Below, in pieces: positions 48,400 to 57,210 of a DNA stretch of 64,000 bases. The notes under the pieces were generated by a model. That model was not told the DNA's origin and ran no database searches. It was given only the letters and a program-made list of their open reading frames with translations. Where the stretch lies: positions 1 through 64,000 of the forward strand of contig CAIWHK010000065.1 in assembly GCA_903912525.1 (NCBI GenBank), in the 5' to 3' direction. The translations under genes and the position numbers were made by a program. Source of the DNA: an uncultured bacterium (GTDB taxonomy: Bacteria; Krumholzibacteriota; Krumholzibacteriia; LZORAL124-64-63). Each line of letters opens with the position of its first letter. Positions within the stretch are counted from its first letter, which is position 1.

Positions 48400-49170
48400 A
48401 TGAGACCGGGAAATCGAATCCGTCTGCTGCTGCGCGTCGGCGCCATTGTCGGTCTGGTGGTCGGCGCCAAGGTGGGCGTGCACTACCTGGGCTGGGAAGT
48501 GATCACGATCAATCCGCTGTTCTCGGGTATCGTGGCGGCGAACATCTTCCTGATGGGCTTCCTGCTGAGCGGCGTGCTCTCTGATTATAAGGAGAGCGAG
48601 CGCATGCCCGGCGAGTTGGCGGCCAGCCTGCAGAACCTGGCGCAGGAGGCGATCGGGCTGGCGCTGGCCAAGCCCGGGGCCGACGGGATGCCGGTCGTGC
48701 GCGCGTCGTCGCAGCTGGCGAACGACATCCTCGAGTGGTTCTACAAGCGCAAGAGTACGGCCGAGCTGATGGACCAGATCGATGGCTTGACCCCGCTGCT
48801 GGCCACGATGGAGGGCTGGGCGCAGGCGACGCTGGTGGCGCGCCTGAAACAGGAGCAGGGCAACCTGCGCCGCGCGGTCATCCGCATCCGCACCATCCGC
48901 GAGACCTCGTTCATCTCGGCGGGCTACCTGCTGGCCGACATGACGACGATCCTGCTCAGCATCGGCCTGGTGCTCGCGCGCATCGAGCCGTTCTACGAGT
49001 CGCTGTTCTTCGTGTGCGTGATCTCGTGGCTGATGGTGTTCCTGCTGCTGCTCATCCGCGACCTGGACAACCCGTTCGGATACTACGAGCGCTACTCGGG
49101 CGCCGACGTTTCCCTGGAACCGCTGCGGACAGCAGCCGAGCGCTTAGCAGCGATGGTGGCCAAAGGCTAG
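48400..49170 (+). CDS. Bestrophin/DUF4239-like membrane protein
   Basis: A 256-residue protein with two membrane helices at the N-terminus (about 9-25 and 35-58), a cytosolic helical middle ('LANDILEWFYKRKSTAELMDQIDGLTPLLATMEGWAQATLVARLKQEQGNLRRAVIRIRTIRETSFI'), and two more at the C-terminus (about 175-215). It closes with 'LLIRDLDNPFGYYERYSGADVSLEPL'. The N-in topology and the 'RDLDNPFG' string are typical of bestrophin-like DUF4239 proteins, possible anion channels. GGGGGA precedes the ATG. Confidence 0.8.
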   Translation: MRPGNRIRLLLRVGAIVGLVVGAKVGVHYLGWEVITINPLFSGIVAANIFLMGFLLSGVLSDYKESERMPGELAASLQNLAQEAIGLALAKPGADGMPVVRASSQLANDILEWFYKRKSTAELMDQIDGLTPLLATMEGWAQATLVARLKQEQGNLRRAVIRIRTIRETSFISAGYLLADMTTILLSIGLVLARIEPFYESLFFVCVISWLMVFLLLLIRDLDNPFGYYERYSGADVSLEPLRTAAERLAAMVAKG

Positions 49171-49190
49171 CGCACGCGGCACGCCTCAAG

Positions 49191-49230
49191 AAGAAGCCGG
49201 CCGGTTCCCTGGGGAGCCGGCCGGCTTCTT
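49191..49230. terminator. Bidirectional terminator
   Basis: Stem AAGAAGCCGGCCGG / CCGGCCGGCTTCTT (49191-49204 and 49217-49230) with an inner TTCCC/GGGGA pairing, between convergent genes ending at 49170 and 49260. Confidence 0.8.
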
Positions 49231-49259
49231 GCGTTGTCCAGCGTGTGCCGTCGTCGCCG

Positions 49260-51959
49260 TCAGTTCACCGGCTTGCCGTCGACATCCATCAGGCGTGGCG
49301 CGGGGAAACCGGCCTCGGCCAGCTGCGGCAGCACCGTCTCCTTGTCGCCGACCAGGACGATCAGCAGGTCGTCCCAGCGGTAGAGGCCGGAGGCCGCCAG
49401 TGCGTTGACCGACGCCAGGTCGGCCGCCGGGATGGCCGCAAGATCCTGCCGAACCGCGTCGACCGGGCGGCCGTTGCGCAAGAGGGCGGCCAGCACGTCG
49501 GCCGCGGCGTTCGTCGTGTCGCCGGACGTCTCGAGGTCGAAGCGCACGGTGCGCACCGACTTCTCCAGTTCCTCGGGGGTGACGTTGCCCGAAGCCAGGC
49601 CGTTGAACTCGTTGCGGAACTCTCCGAGCGCCGCGCCGGTGACCTTCGTCTGCACCGATGAACTGGCCGAGAGCATCCACTGGCCGGCATCCTCGGTGAA
49701 GCCCGAGCGGGCGCCGTACGAGTAGCCGTGCTTCTCGCGGATGTTCTGGTTCAGGCGGCTGGTGAAGGCGTTGCCGAAGAGCGTGTTGACGCACTGGCGC
49801 TTCACGCGGTCGGCGCCGGCGGGCGCGCTGACCGGGCGCAGGATGGAGATGACCGTCTGCGGGGCGTCGGGGCGGTCGATCAGGATCAGGCCCTTCTGCG
49901 GGGCGGCCGTGACCGGCGCCGGCATCGCGGGAGCCGCGGCCTCGCCGCCCTTCCAGCCGGCCAGTGCGCGGTCGAGCGCGGTCTTGATCTGCTCGGGCGT
50001 GAAGTCGCCCGCGAAGACCAGCGTGGCGCGGGCCGGCGCGAACAGGCGCGGCACCTCGCGGGCGATGTCGGCGCGGGTCAGCTTCGACACCGTGGCCTCG
50101 TAGCCGTCGCCGGGGCGGCCGCGCGCGTCGTCGGCGCCGAACACCGCCAGGCGGCCGACCACCGACGCGACCCGGGCGGGGTTCTCGCTGCGCGTGCGGA
50201 TGCCGGCCAGGGCCAGGTCCTTCTCGCGCGCCACGTCGGCCTCGGTCAGCGCCGGGCGCATCAGTGCGTCGGCCATCAGGGCCAGCGTGGCGTCGAGGCG
50301 CGAGGTGAGGCCCGACACCGACAGCGTCATAGCGTTGACGCCGCTGCCTGCCTGGATGCGGCCGCCCAGCGTGGTGACGGCGTCGGCGTAGGCGGTGGCG
50401 TCGAGCTTGCCGGCGCCGCGCGTGAGCATGGTCGCGCACAGCGAGGCCAGGCCGGCCTGGTCGCCGGTGAGCAGGCGCTCGCCGCCGTCGACCATCACGT
50501 AGCCGGAAAACAGGCCGCTGCCCGGCCGGCTGATGACGTAGAGCGGTTGGCCGTTCTTCAGCGTCAGCTTCGTGGCCACAGCGGGCGAGGCGAGCTTGTC
50601 GGCCAGGTTGTCGGGCTTCTTGTCGAGGCTGGCCGTCGAGGCCTCTTCGTCCTGCGGCAGCACGCGCAGGTCCAGGCGGCCGTCGGTCAGCACCGCGCGG
50701 GCCCAGCGCGTAGCCGACTCGGCGGTCGGCGCCAGGCGGCGGGCCAGGTCGCGCTCGAACGAGTTCGCCTCGCCGTAGGCCGCGTAGTACGCATTCAGCA
50801 TGTCGGCGCGGCGGTCGAGGTTCTCCTTCTGGCGCAGGAAGCCGGCCTCGATCGAGGCCTTCACGCGCGCCAGCTCGGCGGCGGTGGGGCCGTCCTTCTT
50901 CAGGCGCTCGATTTCCTCGACGACGACCGACTTGATGCGGCTGAGTTCGGCGCCCTCGGCAGCGGTGACCTCGATGCGGAATTCCGAGCCCAGCTCGCGG
51001 CTGTCCTGGTAGACCTGCACCTGCGAGGCCACCTTGTCCTTCAGCACCAGGCGCTCGACCAGGCGGCCGGTGTTCCGGTCGGCCAGGACGGATCCCAGAA
51101 TGTCCATGTCGGCGTCGCCTTCCTGCCAGGCGACAGGCGAGTGCCAGACCAGGTACAGGCGAGGGAAGCGCACGCGGTCGCCGGTGATGCGGCGGATCTC
51201 GCCATCGAGCGTGACCGGCTGCGCGGTGCGGTGCTCGGGCACCGGGCGCATCGGCACGGCGCCGAACGTGGAGGCGATGAGTTCCTTCGCCTGCGCAGGG
51301 TCGAAGTCGCCGGCCACGACCAGCGTGGCGTTGCCCGGCACGTAGAAGGTGTCGAAGAAGTTCTTCACGTCATCGACGGTGGCGGCCTCGAGGTCCTCGT
51401 GGCTGCCGATCACCGGGTGGTGGTAGGGGTGGCCCACCGGGAAGATCGCATCGTCGATCATGAGCTCGGCCGCGCCATAGGGCTGGTTCTCGTAGCTCTG
51501 CCGACGCTCGTTGCGCACGACGTCGCGCTGCAGGTCGACCTTCTCCTTCGTCATCGCGCGGCTGAGGCCTTCCATACGGTCGGCATCGAGCCACATCAGC
51601 GTCGGCAGCAGCGAGCGCGGGCCCCACGAGTAGTAGTTCGTGCGGTCGTTGCTGGTCGAGGCGTTGTTGGCCCCGCCGCCGCTCTCCATCATCATGTCGA
51701 ACTGGTTGCCGGGCACGCGGTCGGTGCCCATGAACATCAGGTGCTCGAAGAGGTGCGCGAAGCCGGTGCGGCCCGGGGACTCGTCCTTCGAGCCGACGGC
51801 GAACCAGGTGTTGATCGTGACCATCGGCTGGGCGTGGTCCTCGTGCAGGATCACGGTCAGGCCGTTGGGCAGCGTATAGGTTTCGACGGACAGCGGTGCG
51901 GCCATGGCGCCTCCGACGGTAAGGCCGACGATGGCGGCCAGGAACAGAATCGAACGCAT
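49260..51959 (-). CDS. Exported M16 zinc metalloprotease with tandem domains
   Basis: An 899-residue secreted or periplasmic protease. The ATG at 51959 (AGGACG upstream) gives signal peptide MRSILFLAAIVGLTVGGAMA. The N-terminal M16 half carries the inverted zinc motif H-x-x-E-H ('FAHLFEHLMFMGT', about residue 70) and the distal glutamate region 'YENQPYGAAELMIDDAIFP'. It continues with 'RTNYYSWGPRSLLPTLMWLDADRM'. The second half repeats the fold ('GERLLTGDQAGLASLCATMLTRGAG...'), without HxxEH, as in pitrilysin-type clamshells. It degrades peptides in a closed chamber. Length fits two-lobe M16 enzymes. Confidence 0.95.
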   Translation of the reverse strand: MRSILFLAAIVGLTVGGAMAAPLSVETYTLPNGLTVILHEDHAQPMVTINTWFAVGSKDESPGRTGFAHLFEHLMFMGTDRVPGNQFDMMMESGGGANNASTSNDRTNYYSWGPRSLLPTLMWLDADRMEGLSRAMTKEKVDLQRDVVRNERRQSYENQPYGAAELMIDDAIFPVGHPYHHPVIGSHEDLEAATVDDVKNFFDTFYVPGNATLVVAGDFDPAQAKELIASTFGAVPMRPVPEHRTAQPVTLDGEIRRITGDRVRFPRLYLVWHSPVAWQEGDADMDILGSVLADRNTGRLVERLVLKDKVASQVQVYQDSRELGSEFRIEVTAAEGAELSRIKSVVVEEIERLKKDGPTAAELARVKASIEAGFLRQKENLDRRADMLNAYYAAYGEANSFERDLARRLAPTAESATRWARAVLTDGRLDLRVLPQDEEASTASLDKKPDNLADKLASPAVATKLTLKNGQPLYVISRPGSGLFSGYVMVDGGERLLTGDQAGLASLCATMLTRGAGKLDATAYADAVTTLGGRIQAGSGVNAMTLSVSGLTSRLDATLALMADALMRPALTEADVAREKDLALAGIRTRSENPARVASVVGRLAVFGADDARGRPGDGYEATVSKLTRADIAREVPRLFAPARATLVFAGDFTPEQIKTALDRALAGWKGGEAAAPAMPAPVTAAPQKGLILIDRPDAPQTVISILRPVSAPAGADRVKRQCVNTLFGNAFTSRLNQNIREKHGYSYGARSGFTEDAGQWMLSASSSVQTKVTGAALGEFRNEFNGLASGNVTPEELEKSVRTVRFDLETSGDTTNAAADVLAALLRNGRPVDAVRQDLAAIPAADLASVNALAASGLYRWDDLLIVLVGDKETVLPQLAEAGFPAPRLMDVDGKPVN

Positions 51960-52155
51960 GCAACGTCCTCCGGGCAGGTGGAGTGGGGCGGAACGGCGAC
52001 GGCCGTCCGCAGGCATACGCCATGATCGCCCCGGGGTTGCGTTCCGGCCAGCGTTCCCTTGCCCTGAAGGGGGGATTGGGCGATTCTGGGGCGGCTCCCG
52101 GACTGCTTTGGCCGGGGTTCGCCACCATTTCGTGATTCCTGGAGTACCGTTCCGC

Positions 52156-53979
52156 ATGGCCCTGCTCGAATTGAAAACCGTCAGCCTGTCGCTGGGTGGG
52201 CCGCTCGTCCTGGACCAGGTCGATTTGAGCGTCGAAAAGGGCGAGCGCCTCTGCCTGCTCGGCCGCAACGGCGAGGGCAAGACCACGCTGCTGCGGCTGC
52301 TGGCCGGCGAGATGAAGCCCGACAGCGGCGAGGTGATCCGGCGCGCCGGCATGCAGATCGGCTTCCTGCCCCAGGAGGTGCCGACCGACCTGCACGGCCC
52401 CGTCCGCGAGGTCGTGGCCGGCGGGCTGGCGGGGCGCGCCGAGCTGGCGACGGGTGAGGTGTGGCGGCTGGAACACCTGGTCGAGCAGGTGCTCGAGCGC
52501 GGGGGGCTGGACGGGGCGGCCGAGTTCCGCTCGCTGTCGATGGGCAACCAGCGCCGCGTGCTGCTGGCGCGCGCGCTGGTCGGCGAGCCCGAGATGCTGC
52601 TGCTGGATGAGCCCACCAACCACCTGGACATCGACGCCATCGCCTGGCTGGAAGAGCAGCTGCGGCGGTTCGAGGGCACGCTGTTCTTCGTGACGCACGA
52701 CCGCGCGTTCCTGCGCAGCCTGGCCGGGCGCATCCTCGAGATCGACCGCGGCCGCCTGCGCGACTGGACCTGCGACTACGAGACCTTCCTGCGCCGCCGC
52801 GAGGAGACGATCCGGGCCGAGCGCGCGCAGTGGGCCGAGTTCGACCGCAAGCTGGCCGAGGAAGAAGTGTGGATCCGCCAGGGCGTGCGCGAACGGCGCA
52901 CGCGCAACGAGGGCCGCGTGCGCGCGCTGAAGGCGATGCGCGAGGAACGCCGCGACCGCCGCGAGCAGCTGGGTGACGCCGTGCTGCAGCTGCAGGACGC
53001 CGATCGCAGCGGCAAGCTGGTGCTGAAGGCCGAGCACCTGTCGTTTGCATGGGGCGAGCGCGTCATCGTCGACGACTTCTCGACGATGGTGATGCGTGGC
53101 GACCGCATCGGCATCCTGGGACCGAACGGCGCCGGCAAGACGACGCTGCTGAAGCTGCTGCTGGGCCGGCTCGATCCCGCTTCCGGCACCGTGAGGCACG
53201 GCACCAACCTGCAGATCGCCTACCTGGACCAGCAGCGCGCGCAGCTGGACGAGACGAAGACGGTGCAGGAGAACGTCTGCCCCATCGGCGAGAACATCCT
53301 GTTCAACGGTCGCAGTCTGCACGTCATCACCTACCTGTCGAACTTCCTGTTCACGCCCGACCGTGCGCGCAGTCCGCTGACGAGGCTGTCGGGCGGTGAG
53401 CGCAACCGCCTGCTGCTGGCCAAGCTGTTCACGCAGCCGGCCAACGTGCTGGTGCTGGACGAGCCGACCAACGACCTCGATTTAGAGACGCTGGACTTGC
53501 TGGAGGAACTGGTGCTGGAGTTCGCCGGCACGTTGCTGGTGGTCAGCCATGATCGCGAGTTCCTGGACAACGTGACGACCAGTACGCTGGCGCTGGAGGG
53601 CGACGGTCGCGTGGCCGAGACGGTGGGCGGCTACGGCGACTGGGCGCGCGTGTCGCGGCTGGCGAAGCAGGCTGAGGCGGAGGCGCTGAAGCGGGAGCGT
53701 CGCGCTGCCGCGGCGCCACGGGTTGAAGCGTCGGCCGGCGCCGACGACAAGCCGCGCAAGCTGTCGTGGAAAGAGAATCAGGAACTGCTGGCGCTGCCGG
53801 CGCGGATCGAGGAGCTGGAGGGCGAGCAGGCCGTGATCCACGCGCGGCTGGCCGATCCGGCCTTGTACCGCGAGGCGGGGGACGAGGTGCCGCGGTTGCA
53901 GGGGCGGCTGGCGGAGATCGAGGCGGAGCTCGCGATTGTCTATGCGCGGTGGGAGGAGTTGGAGGGGCGGAAGGGGTAG
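52156..53979 (+). CDS. uup: ABC-F ATPase, Uup type
   Basis: A 607-residue cytosolic ABC-F protein. It has two ATPase domains with Walker A 'GRNGEGKTTLL' and 'GPNGAGKTTLL', Walker B 'LLLDEPTNHLDID' and 'LVLDEPTNDLDLE', joined by the charged P-site linker helices ('EETIRAERAQWAEFDRKLAEEEVWIRQG'). The second signature is 'LSGGERNR'; the first is the unusual 'LSMGNQRR'. The C-terminal coiled-coil ('LSWKENQELLALPARIEELEGEQAVIHARL...EIEAELAIVYARWEELE') matches Uup, which acts on ribosomes and branched DNA. Antibiotic-resistance ABC-F subtypes lack this tail. No clear ribosome site before 52156. Confidence 0.94.
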   Translation: MALLELKTVSLSLGGPLVLDQVDLSVEKGERLCLLGRNGEGKTTLLRLLAGEMKPDSGEVIRRAGMQIGFLPQEVPTDLHGPVREVVAGGLAGRAELATGEVWRLEHLVEQVLERGGLDGAAEFRSLSMGNQRRVLLARALVGEPEMLLLDEPTNHLDIDAIAWLEEQLRRFEGTLFFVTHDRAFLRSLAGRILEIDRGRLRDWTCDYETFLRRREETIRAERAQWAEFDRKLAEEEVWIRQGVRERRTRNEGRVRALKAMREERRDRREQLGDAVLQLQDADRSGKLVLKAEHLSFAWGERVIVDDFSTMVMRGDRIGILGPNGAGKTTLLKLLLGRLDPASGTVRHGTNLQIAYLDQQRAQLDETKTVQENVCPIGENILFNGRSLHVITYLSNFLFTPDRARSPLTRLSGGERNRLLLAKLFTQPANVLVLDEPTNDLDLETLDLLEELVLEFAGTLLVVSHDREFLDNVTTSTLALEGDGRVAETVGGYGDWARVSRLAKQAEAEALKRERRAAAAPRVEASAGADDKPRKLSWKENQELLALPARIEELEGEQAVIHARLADPALYREAGDEVPRLQGRLAEIEAELAIVYARWEELEGRKG

Positions 53980-53992
53980 CCCCCACCGCCCG

Positions 53993-56965
53993 CTACCGCC
54001 CCACCGCCTGCACCAACTGGTTGTAAAGCCGCCCGATCATCTCCGACCCCGGATCCATCGCACGCGCCTTCGTGGCATATTCCAGCGCCGCCGTGAGATT
54101 GCCCTCTTGGGCCAGCGCGTACGCCTTTCCGTAGCAGGCGAGGGCGTCGTCCGGGAACTGCGCCAGCAGGCGGTCGCAGATCTCCCGCGCCTTGGCGTAG
54201 TCCTTCCGCTGCAGGTAGACCGAGCCGAGGATCTCGTACGGGCGCTTGAGCGCCGGGTCGAGCGCGATGGCGCGCAGGCAGTCCGCCTCTCCCTCCTGGA
54301 ATCTCCCCGTGATGCAGGCGACCTCGCCCCGGGTCGCATGGGCCGGCGCGTTGCCGGGGTCAAGGCGCAGGGCTTCATCCAGGACCAGCGTGGCCTTCGC
54401 GAACATGCTCTTGAACTGGTAGATCCCGCCGAGCTCCACCAGCGCCTGCACGCGCGCGGCGACCGGCGCGCCGGCGGCCAGCGGCGCGAAGTTTACCAGG
54501 CGCGGGAGCGACGACGAGCCGGCCTGCTCGAGCGCCGCCATGATGACGGCGCCGCGCTCCTGCGATTCCGCCGGCGACGCCGCATACATTCCCTTGGGCG
54601 CCTGGATCTCGATCCACGGCGTGTTGTCGGTGTTGAGCGGCCCGTCGCCGGCGAACCGGACCATGTCCTCGCGCAGCAGCGTCTGGTTGGTCGCGAACGA
54701 CAGCGGGTCCGGGATCACGCCCGTGGCCGCGAGGTCCTGCCGGATGCGCTCGTTCCCGAACATCGCCTCCAGCCGCTTGTAGTCCAGGGCGTGCGGTTGC
54801 GCGCTACCGATGAAAAGCATGTCGCCGGTCAGCTTGTTGCTGCCCTCGCCCGTCAGCGTGGGCGGGATGACCCAGCACGACGCCTCCGGGAAGACACTCA
54901 GGAACGTGCGCGTCTGCACCTTGATGTCCGCGAGCGTCATGTTGTAGTAGTGGAACCATTGGCAGAAGATGCCGCCGTCGTTCAGGTGCTCCTTGACGAT
55001 GCGGTAGCAGTCGGTGGTGAACAGGTTGTTGACGCCCGAGACCCACGGGTTTGAGGGCTCAGACATGATGACGTCGTAGCTCTTGCGCGAGGCCAGCAGG
55101 TGGTTGCGGCCGTCCTTGTAGATGATCTTCAGGCGCGGGTCACGGTCGACATCGTGGTTGATGGCGCTGAAGTACCGGCGGGTGTCGTAGACAGCGGGCT
55201 CGATCTCGACGCAGTCGATCGACTGCAGGGGATACATGGCCGCGGCGCCCGAGGTACAACCCGAGCCCCAGCCGATGACGAGCGCCGTCTTCGGATCCGG
55301 ATGCAGCATCAGCGGCACGTGCGCGATCAGCTTCTGCGTGATCGTGTCGCTCCGGCCTGTCCCCGCGTCGATCTTGCCGTTGACGGCCAGGAAGAAGTCA
55401 TTCCCCTCCTTCGTCACCGAGACGGTGCACTCCCGGCCCTCCTTGTAGAACTGGATGTTGCGGGCCTTCCGCAGCCCGTCCAGCAGCGTCGAGGCGCTGG
55501 CGTCGGTGGCGCGCCATTCGAGGCCGTACTGGTACATGCCGGTGGTCATCACCAGGCGATCCCAGGGGCGATAGCCGACGCCGAGGGCGACGACCACGGC
55601 CGCAAGTGCGACGCTCCCGCCCAGCGCGAGCGGCCGGCGCCAGGCCAGGCCCCGCGCCAGCATCAGCCAGCCCAGCAGCAGGGCCATGCCGGCCAGCCAG
55701 GCATAGGGCCCCTGGACCCCCGACAACGGGATGAGCACGAAGCCGGTCAGGAACGCGCCGCCGATGGCGCCGATGGTGTTCCATCCATACAGCTTCCCGG
55801 AGATCTCCTTCGCGCCGTGCCCGGCCTCGCGGACCTGGTGCGCCAGCAGCGGGAAGAGGAACCCGAAGAGGATCGTGATCGGTAGCATCGTCAGGAAGCA
55901 GAGGCCGAAGCCGAGCATCTGGTAGCTCCCGAACGCGGCCGTGACCTTCTTCATCAGCGTGAAGTAGACCAGGGGCAACCGGCCGATGACCCAGAGGTTG
56001 AGCAGGATCAATACGCCCATCGCCAGCAGCAGGACGGCGATCCACAGCGTGGAGCGGCTGATCCGCCGGTGGATGCGCTCGTAGATGAACGTCCCGGTGA
56101 TGATCCCCAGCAGGACCGACAGGAGCATCAGGTTGAACGCGTAGACCGACGAGCCGATGATCAGCGCGTACGAGCGCGTCCAGAGGTTCTCCAGGCCGAA
56201 CGAGATGAACCCCGAGGCCAGGGCCAGCGTGAAGAACAGCGCGTGGAGCCGCGGTTGCGTCGCGGGCGTGGTCGTTGTTGAAGTCGCGGCGTCGGGCGCG
56301 CACTCCGGGACCCCGGCAGCCAGCAACCGGACCGCCAGCGCGACCACGAGGTTGAGCGCGACGCCGACCAGTGTCGCACCGAACACGCCGAGCTTCGGCA
56401 GCAGCAGGAACACGCCGGCGAAGGTGCCGATGGCGCCGCCGAGCGTGTTGACGAAGTAGAGGAAGCTCAGGTTGGCGTGCAGGTCCTTGGTGCGGCGGGT
56501 CAGGAACTCGACCAGTAGCGGGAACGTCATGCCGGCGAAGAACGTGGTGGGCAGGATGATGACCGCGGCCAGGAGCACGCGCAGCAGCAGTTCCAGCGCC
56601 GGTCCGGCCTGGGCGCCGACCATGGCGGCGTACCAGCCGGGCAGGGCCTGGAGGGCGAAGTACGAGGCCAGCGCCGTCAGGCCGATGGCCAGCTCGACCA
56701 GGGCATAGGAGTGCAGGATGCGCCGGAAGGGCAGGCGCACGGCCACGAAGCTGCCGATGGCCATGCCGCCCATGAAGGTGGCCAGGATGACGCTCACCGC
56801 GTAGGTGGTGTTGCCGAAGATCAGGCCGAACGAGCGCATCCACAGCGACTCGTAGATCAGGGAGCTGGCGCCGGAGGCCAGGACCAGCAGGGGCAGCAAT
56901 CGCACCAGCAGCGGGGCGGGGGGCGCCTGCTTGCGCGGCGGGGTCTTCCTGGCCGGGGCGTTCAC
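53993..56965 (-). CDS. MFS-like transporter/spermidine synthase-like fusion with TPR tail
   Basis: A 990-residue three-part membrane protein. The GTG at 56965 (GGAG upstream) begins a basic tail, then about 12 membrane helices (residues 20-480). A methyltransferase-fold domain of the spermidine-synthase family follows ('ALVIGWGSGCTSGAAAMYPLQSIDCVEIEPAVYDTRRYF', 'YDVIMSEPSNPWVSGVNNLFTTDCYRIVKEHL'). TPR repeats close it (about 850-985, 'ATLVLDEALRLDPGNAPAHATRGEVACITGRFQEGEADCLRAIALDPALK'). This fused MFS/SpeE arrangement is common in uncultured bacteria; whether it makes or moves polyamines is unknown. Confidence 0.9.
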   Translation of the reverse strand: MNAPARKTPPRKQAPPAPLLVRLLPLLVLASGASSLIYESLWMRSFGLIFGNTTYAVSVILATFMGGMAIGSFVAVRLPFRRILHSYALVELAIGLTALASYFALQALPGWYAAMVGAQAGPALELLLRVLLAAVIILPTTFFAGMTFPLLVEFLTRRTKDLHANLSFLYFVNTLGGAIGTFAGVFLLLPKLGVFGATLVGVALNLVVALAVRLLAAGVPECAPDAATSTTTTPATQPRLHALFFTLALASGFISFGLENLWTRSYALIIGSSVYAFNLMLLSVLLGIITGTFIYERIHRRISRSTLWIAVLLLAMGVLILLNLWVIGRLPLVYFTLMKKVTAAFGSYQMLGFGLCFLTMLPITILFGFLFPLLAHQVREAGHGAKEISGKLYGWNTIGAIGGAFLTGFVLIPLSGVQGPYAWLAGMALLLGWLMLARGLAWRRPLALGGSVALAAVVVALGVGYRPWDRLVMTTGMYQYGLEWRATDASASTLLDGLRKARNIQFYKEGRECTVSVTKEGNDFFLAVNGKIDAGTGRSDTITQKLIAHVPLMLHPDPKTALVIGWGSGCTSGAAAMYPLQSIDCVEIEPAVYDTRRYFSAINHDVDRDPRLKIIYKDGRNHLLASRKSYDVIMSEPSNPWVSGVNNLFTTDCYRIVKEHLNDGGIFCQWFHYYNMTLADIKVQTRTFLSVFPEASCWVIPPTLTGEGSNKLTGDMLFIGSAQPHALDYKRLEAMFGNERIRQDLAATGVIPDPLSFATNQTLLREDMVRFAGDGPLNTDNTPWIEIQAPKGMYAASPAESQERGAVIMAALEQAGSSSLPRLVNFAPLAAGAPVAARVQALVELGGIYQFKSMFAKATLVLDEALRLDPGNAPAHATRGEVACITGRFQEGEADCLRAIALDPALKRPYEILGSVYLQRKDYAKAREICDRLLAQFPDDALACYGKAYALAQEGNLTAALEYATKARAMDPGSEMIGRLYNQLVQAVGR

Positions 56966-57096
56966 GAGAGAGGGCTCCTTCGGGGCACGATGGGTCGGCA
57001 GCGCGAGGTAGGGCGATTGTAGGGGGAAACGGGGGCGGCGGAAAAGGACAATCCCCGTCGCCAAGCGCCGGAAAGACAAATGGGGACTACAGACAA

Positions 57097-57124
57097 GGGG
57101 GACTTGCGCCGGCGCAAGTCCCCC
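57097..57124. repeat. 18-bp palindrome repeat, copy 2 (extended to 28 bp)
   Basis: ACTTGCGCCGGCGCAAGT at 57102-57119, here extended by GGGGG and CCCCC to a perfect 28-bp palindrome. It lies in the gap downstream of the gene at 57211-59841 and upstream of the fusion gene, identical in its core to copies at 38008 and 60083. Confidence 0.82.
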
Positions 57125-57210
57125 CGTCAATGCCCTGCCGATGACGCGCGGCGCGGCGTTCCGTCTACCGCGCGATGATCAGTCGCTGGGCTCCCTGCGC
57201 GCCTTGCCGG

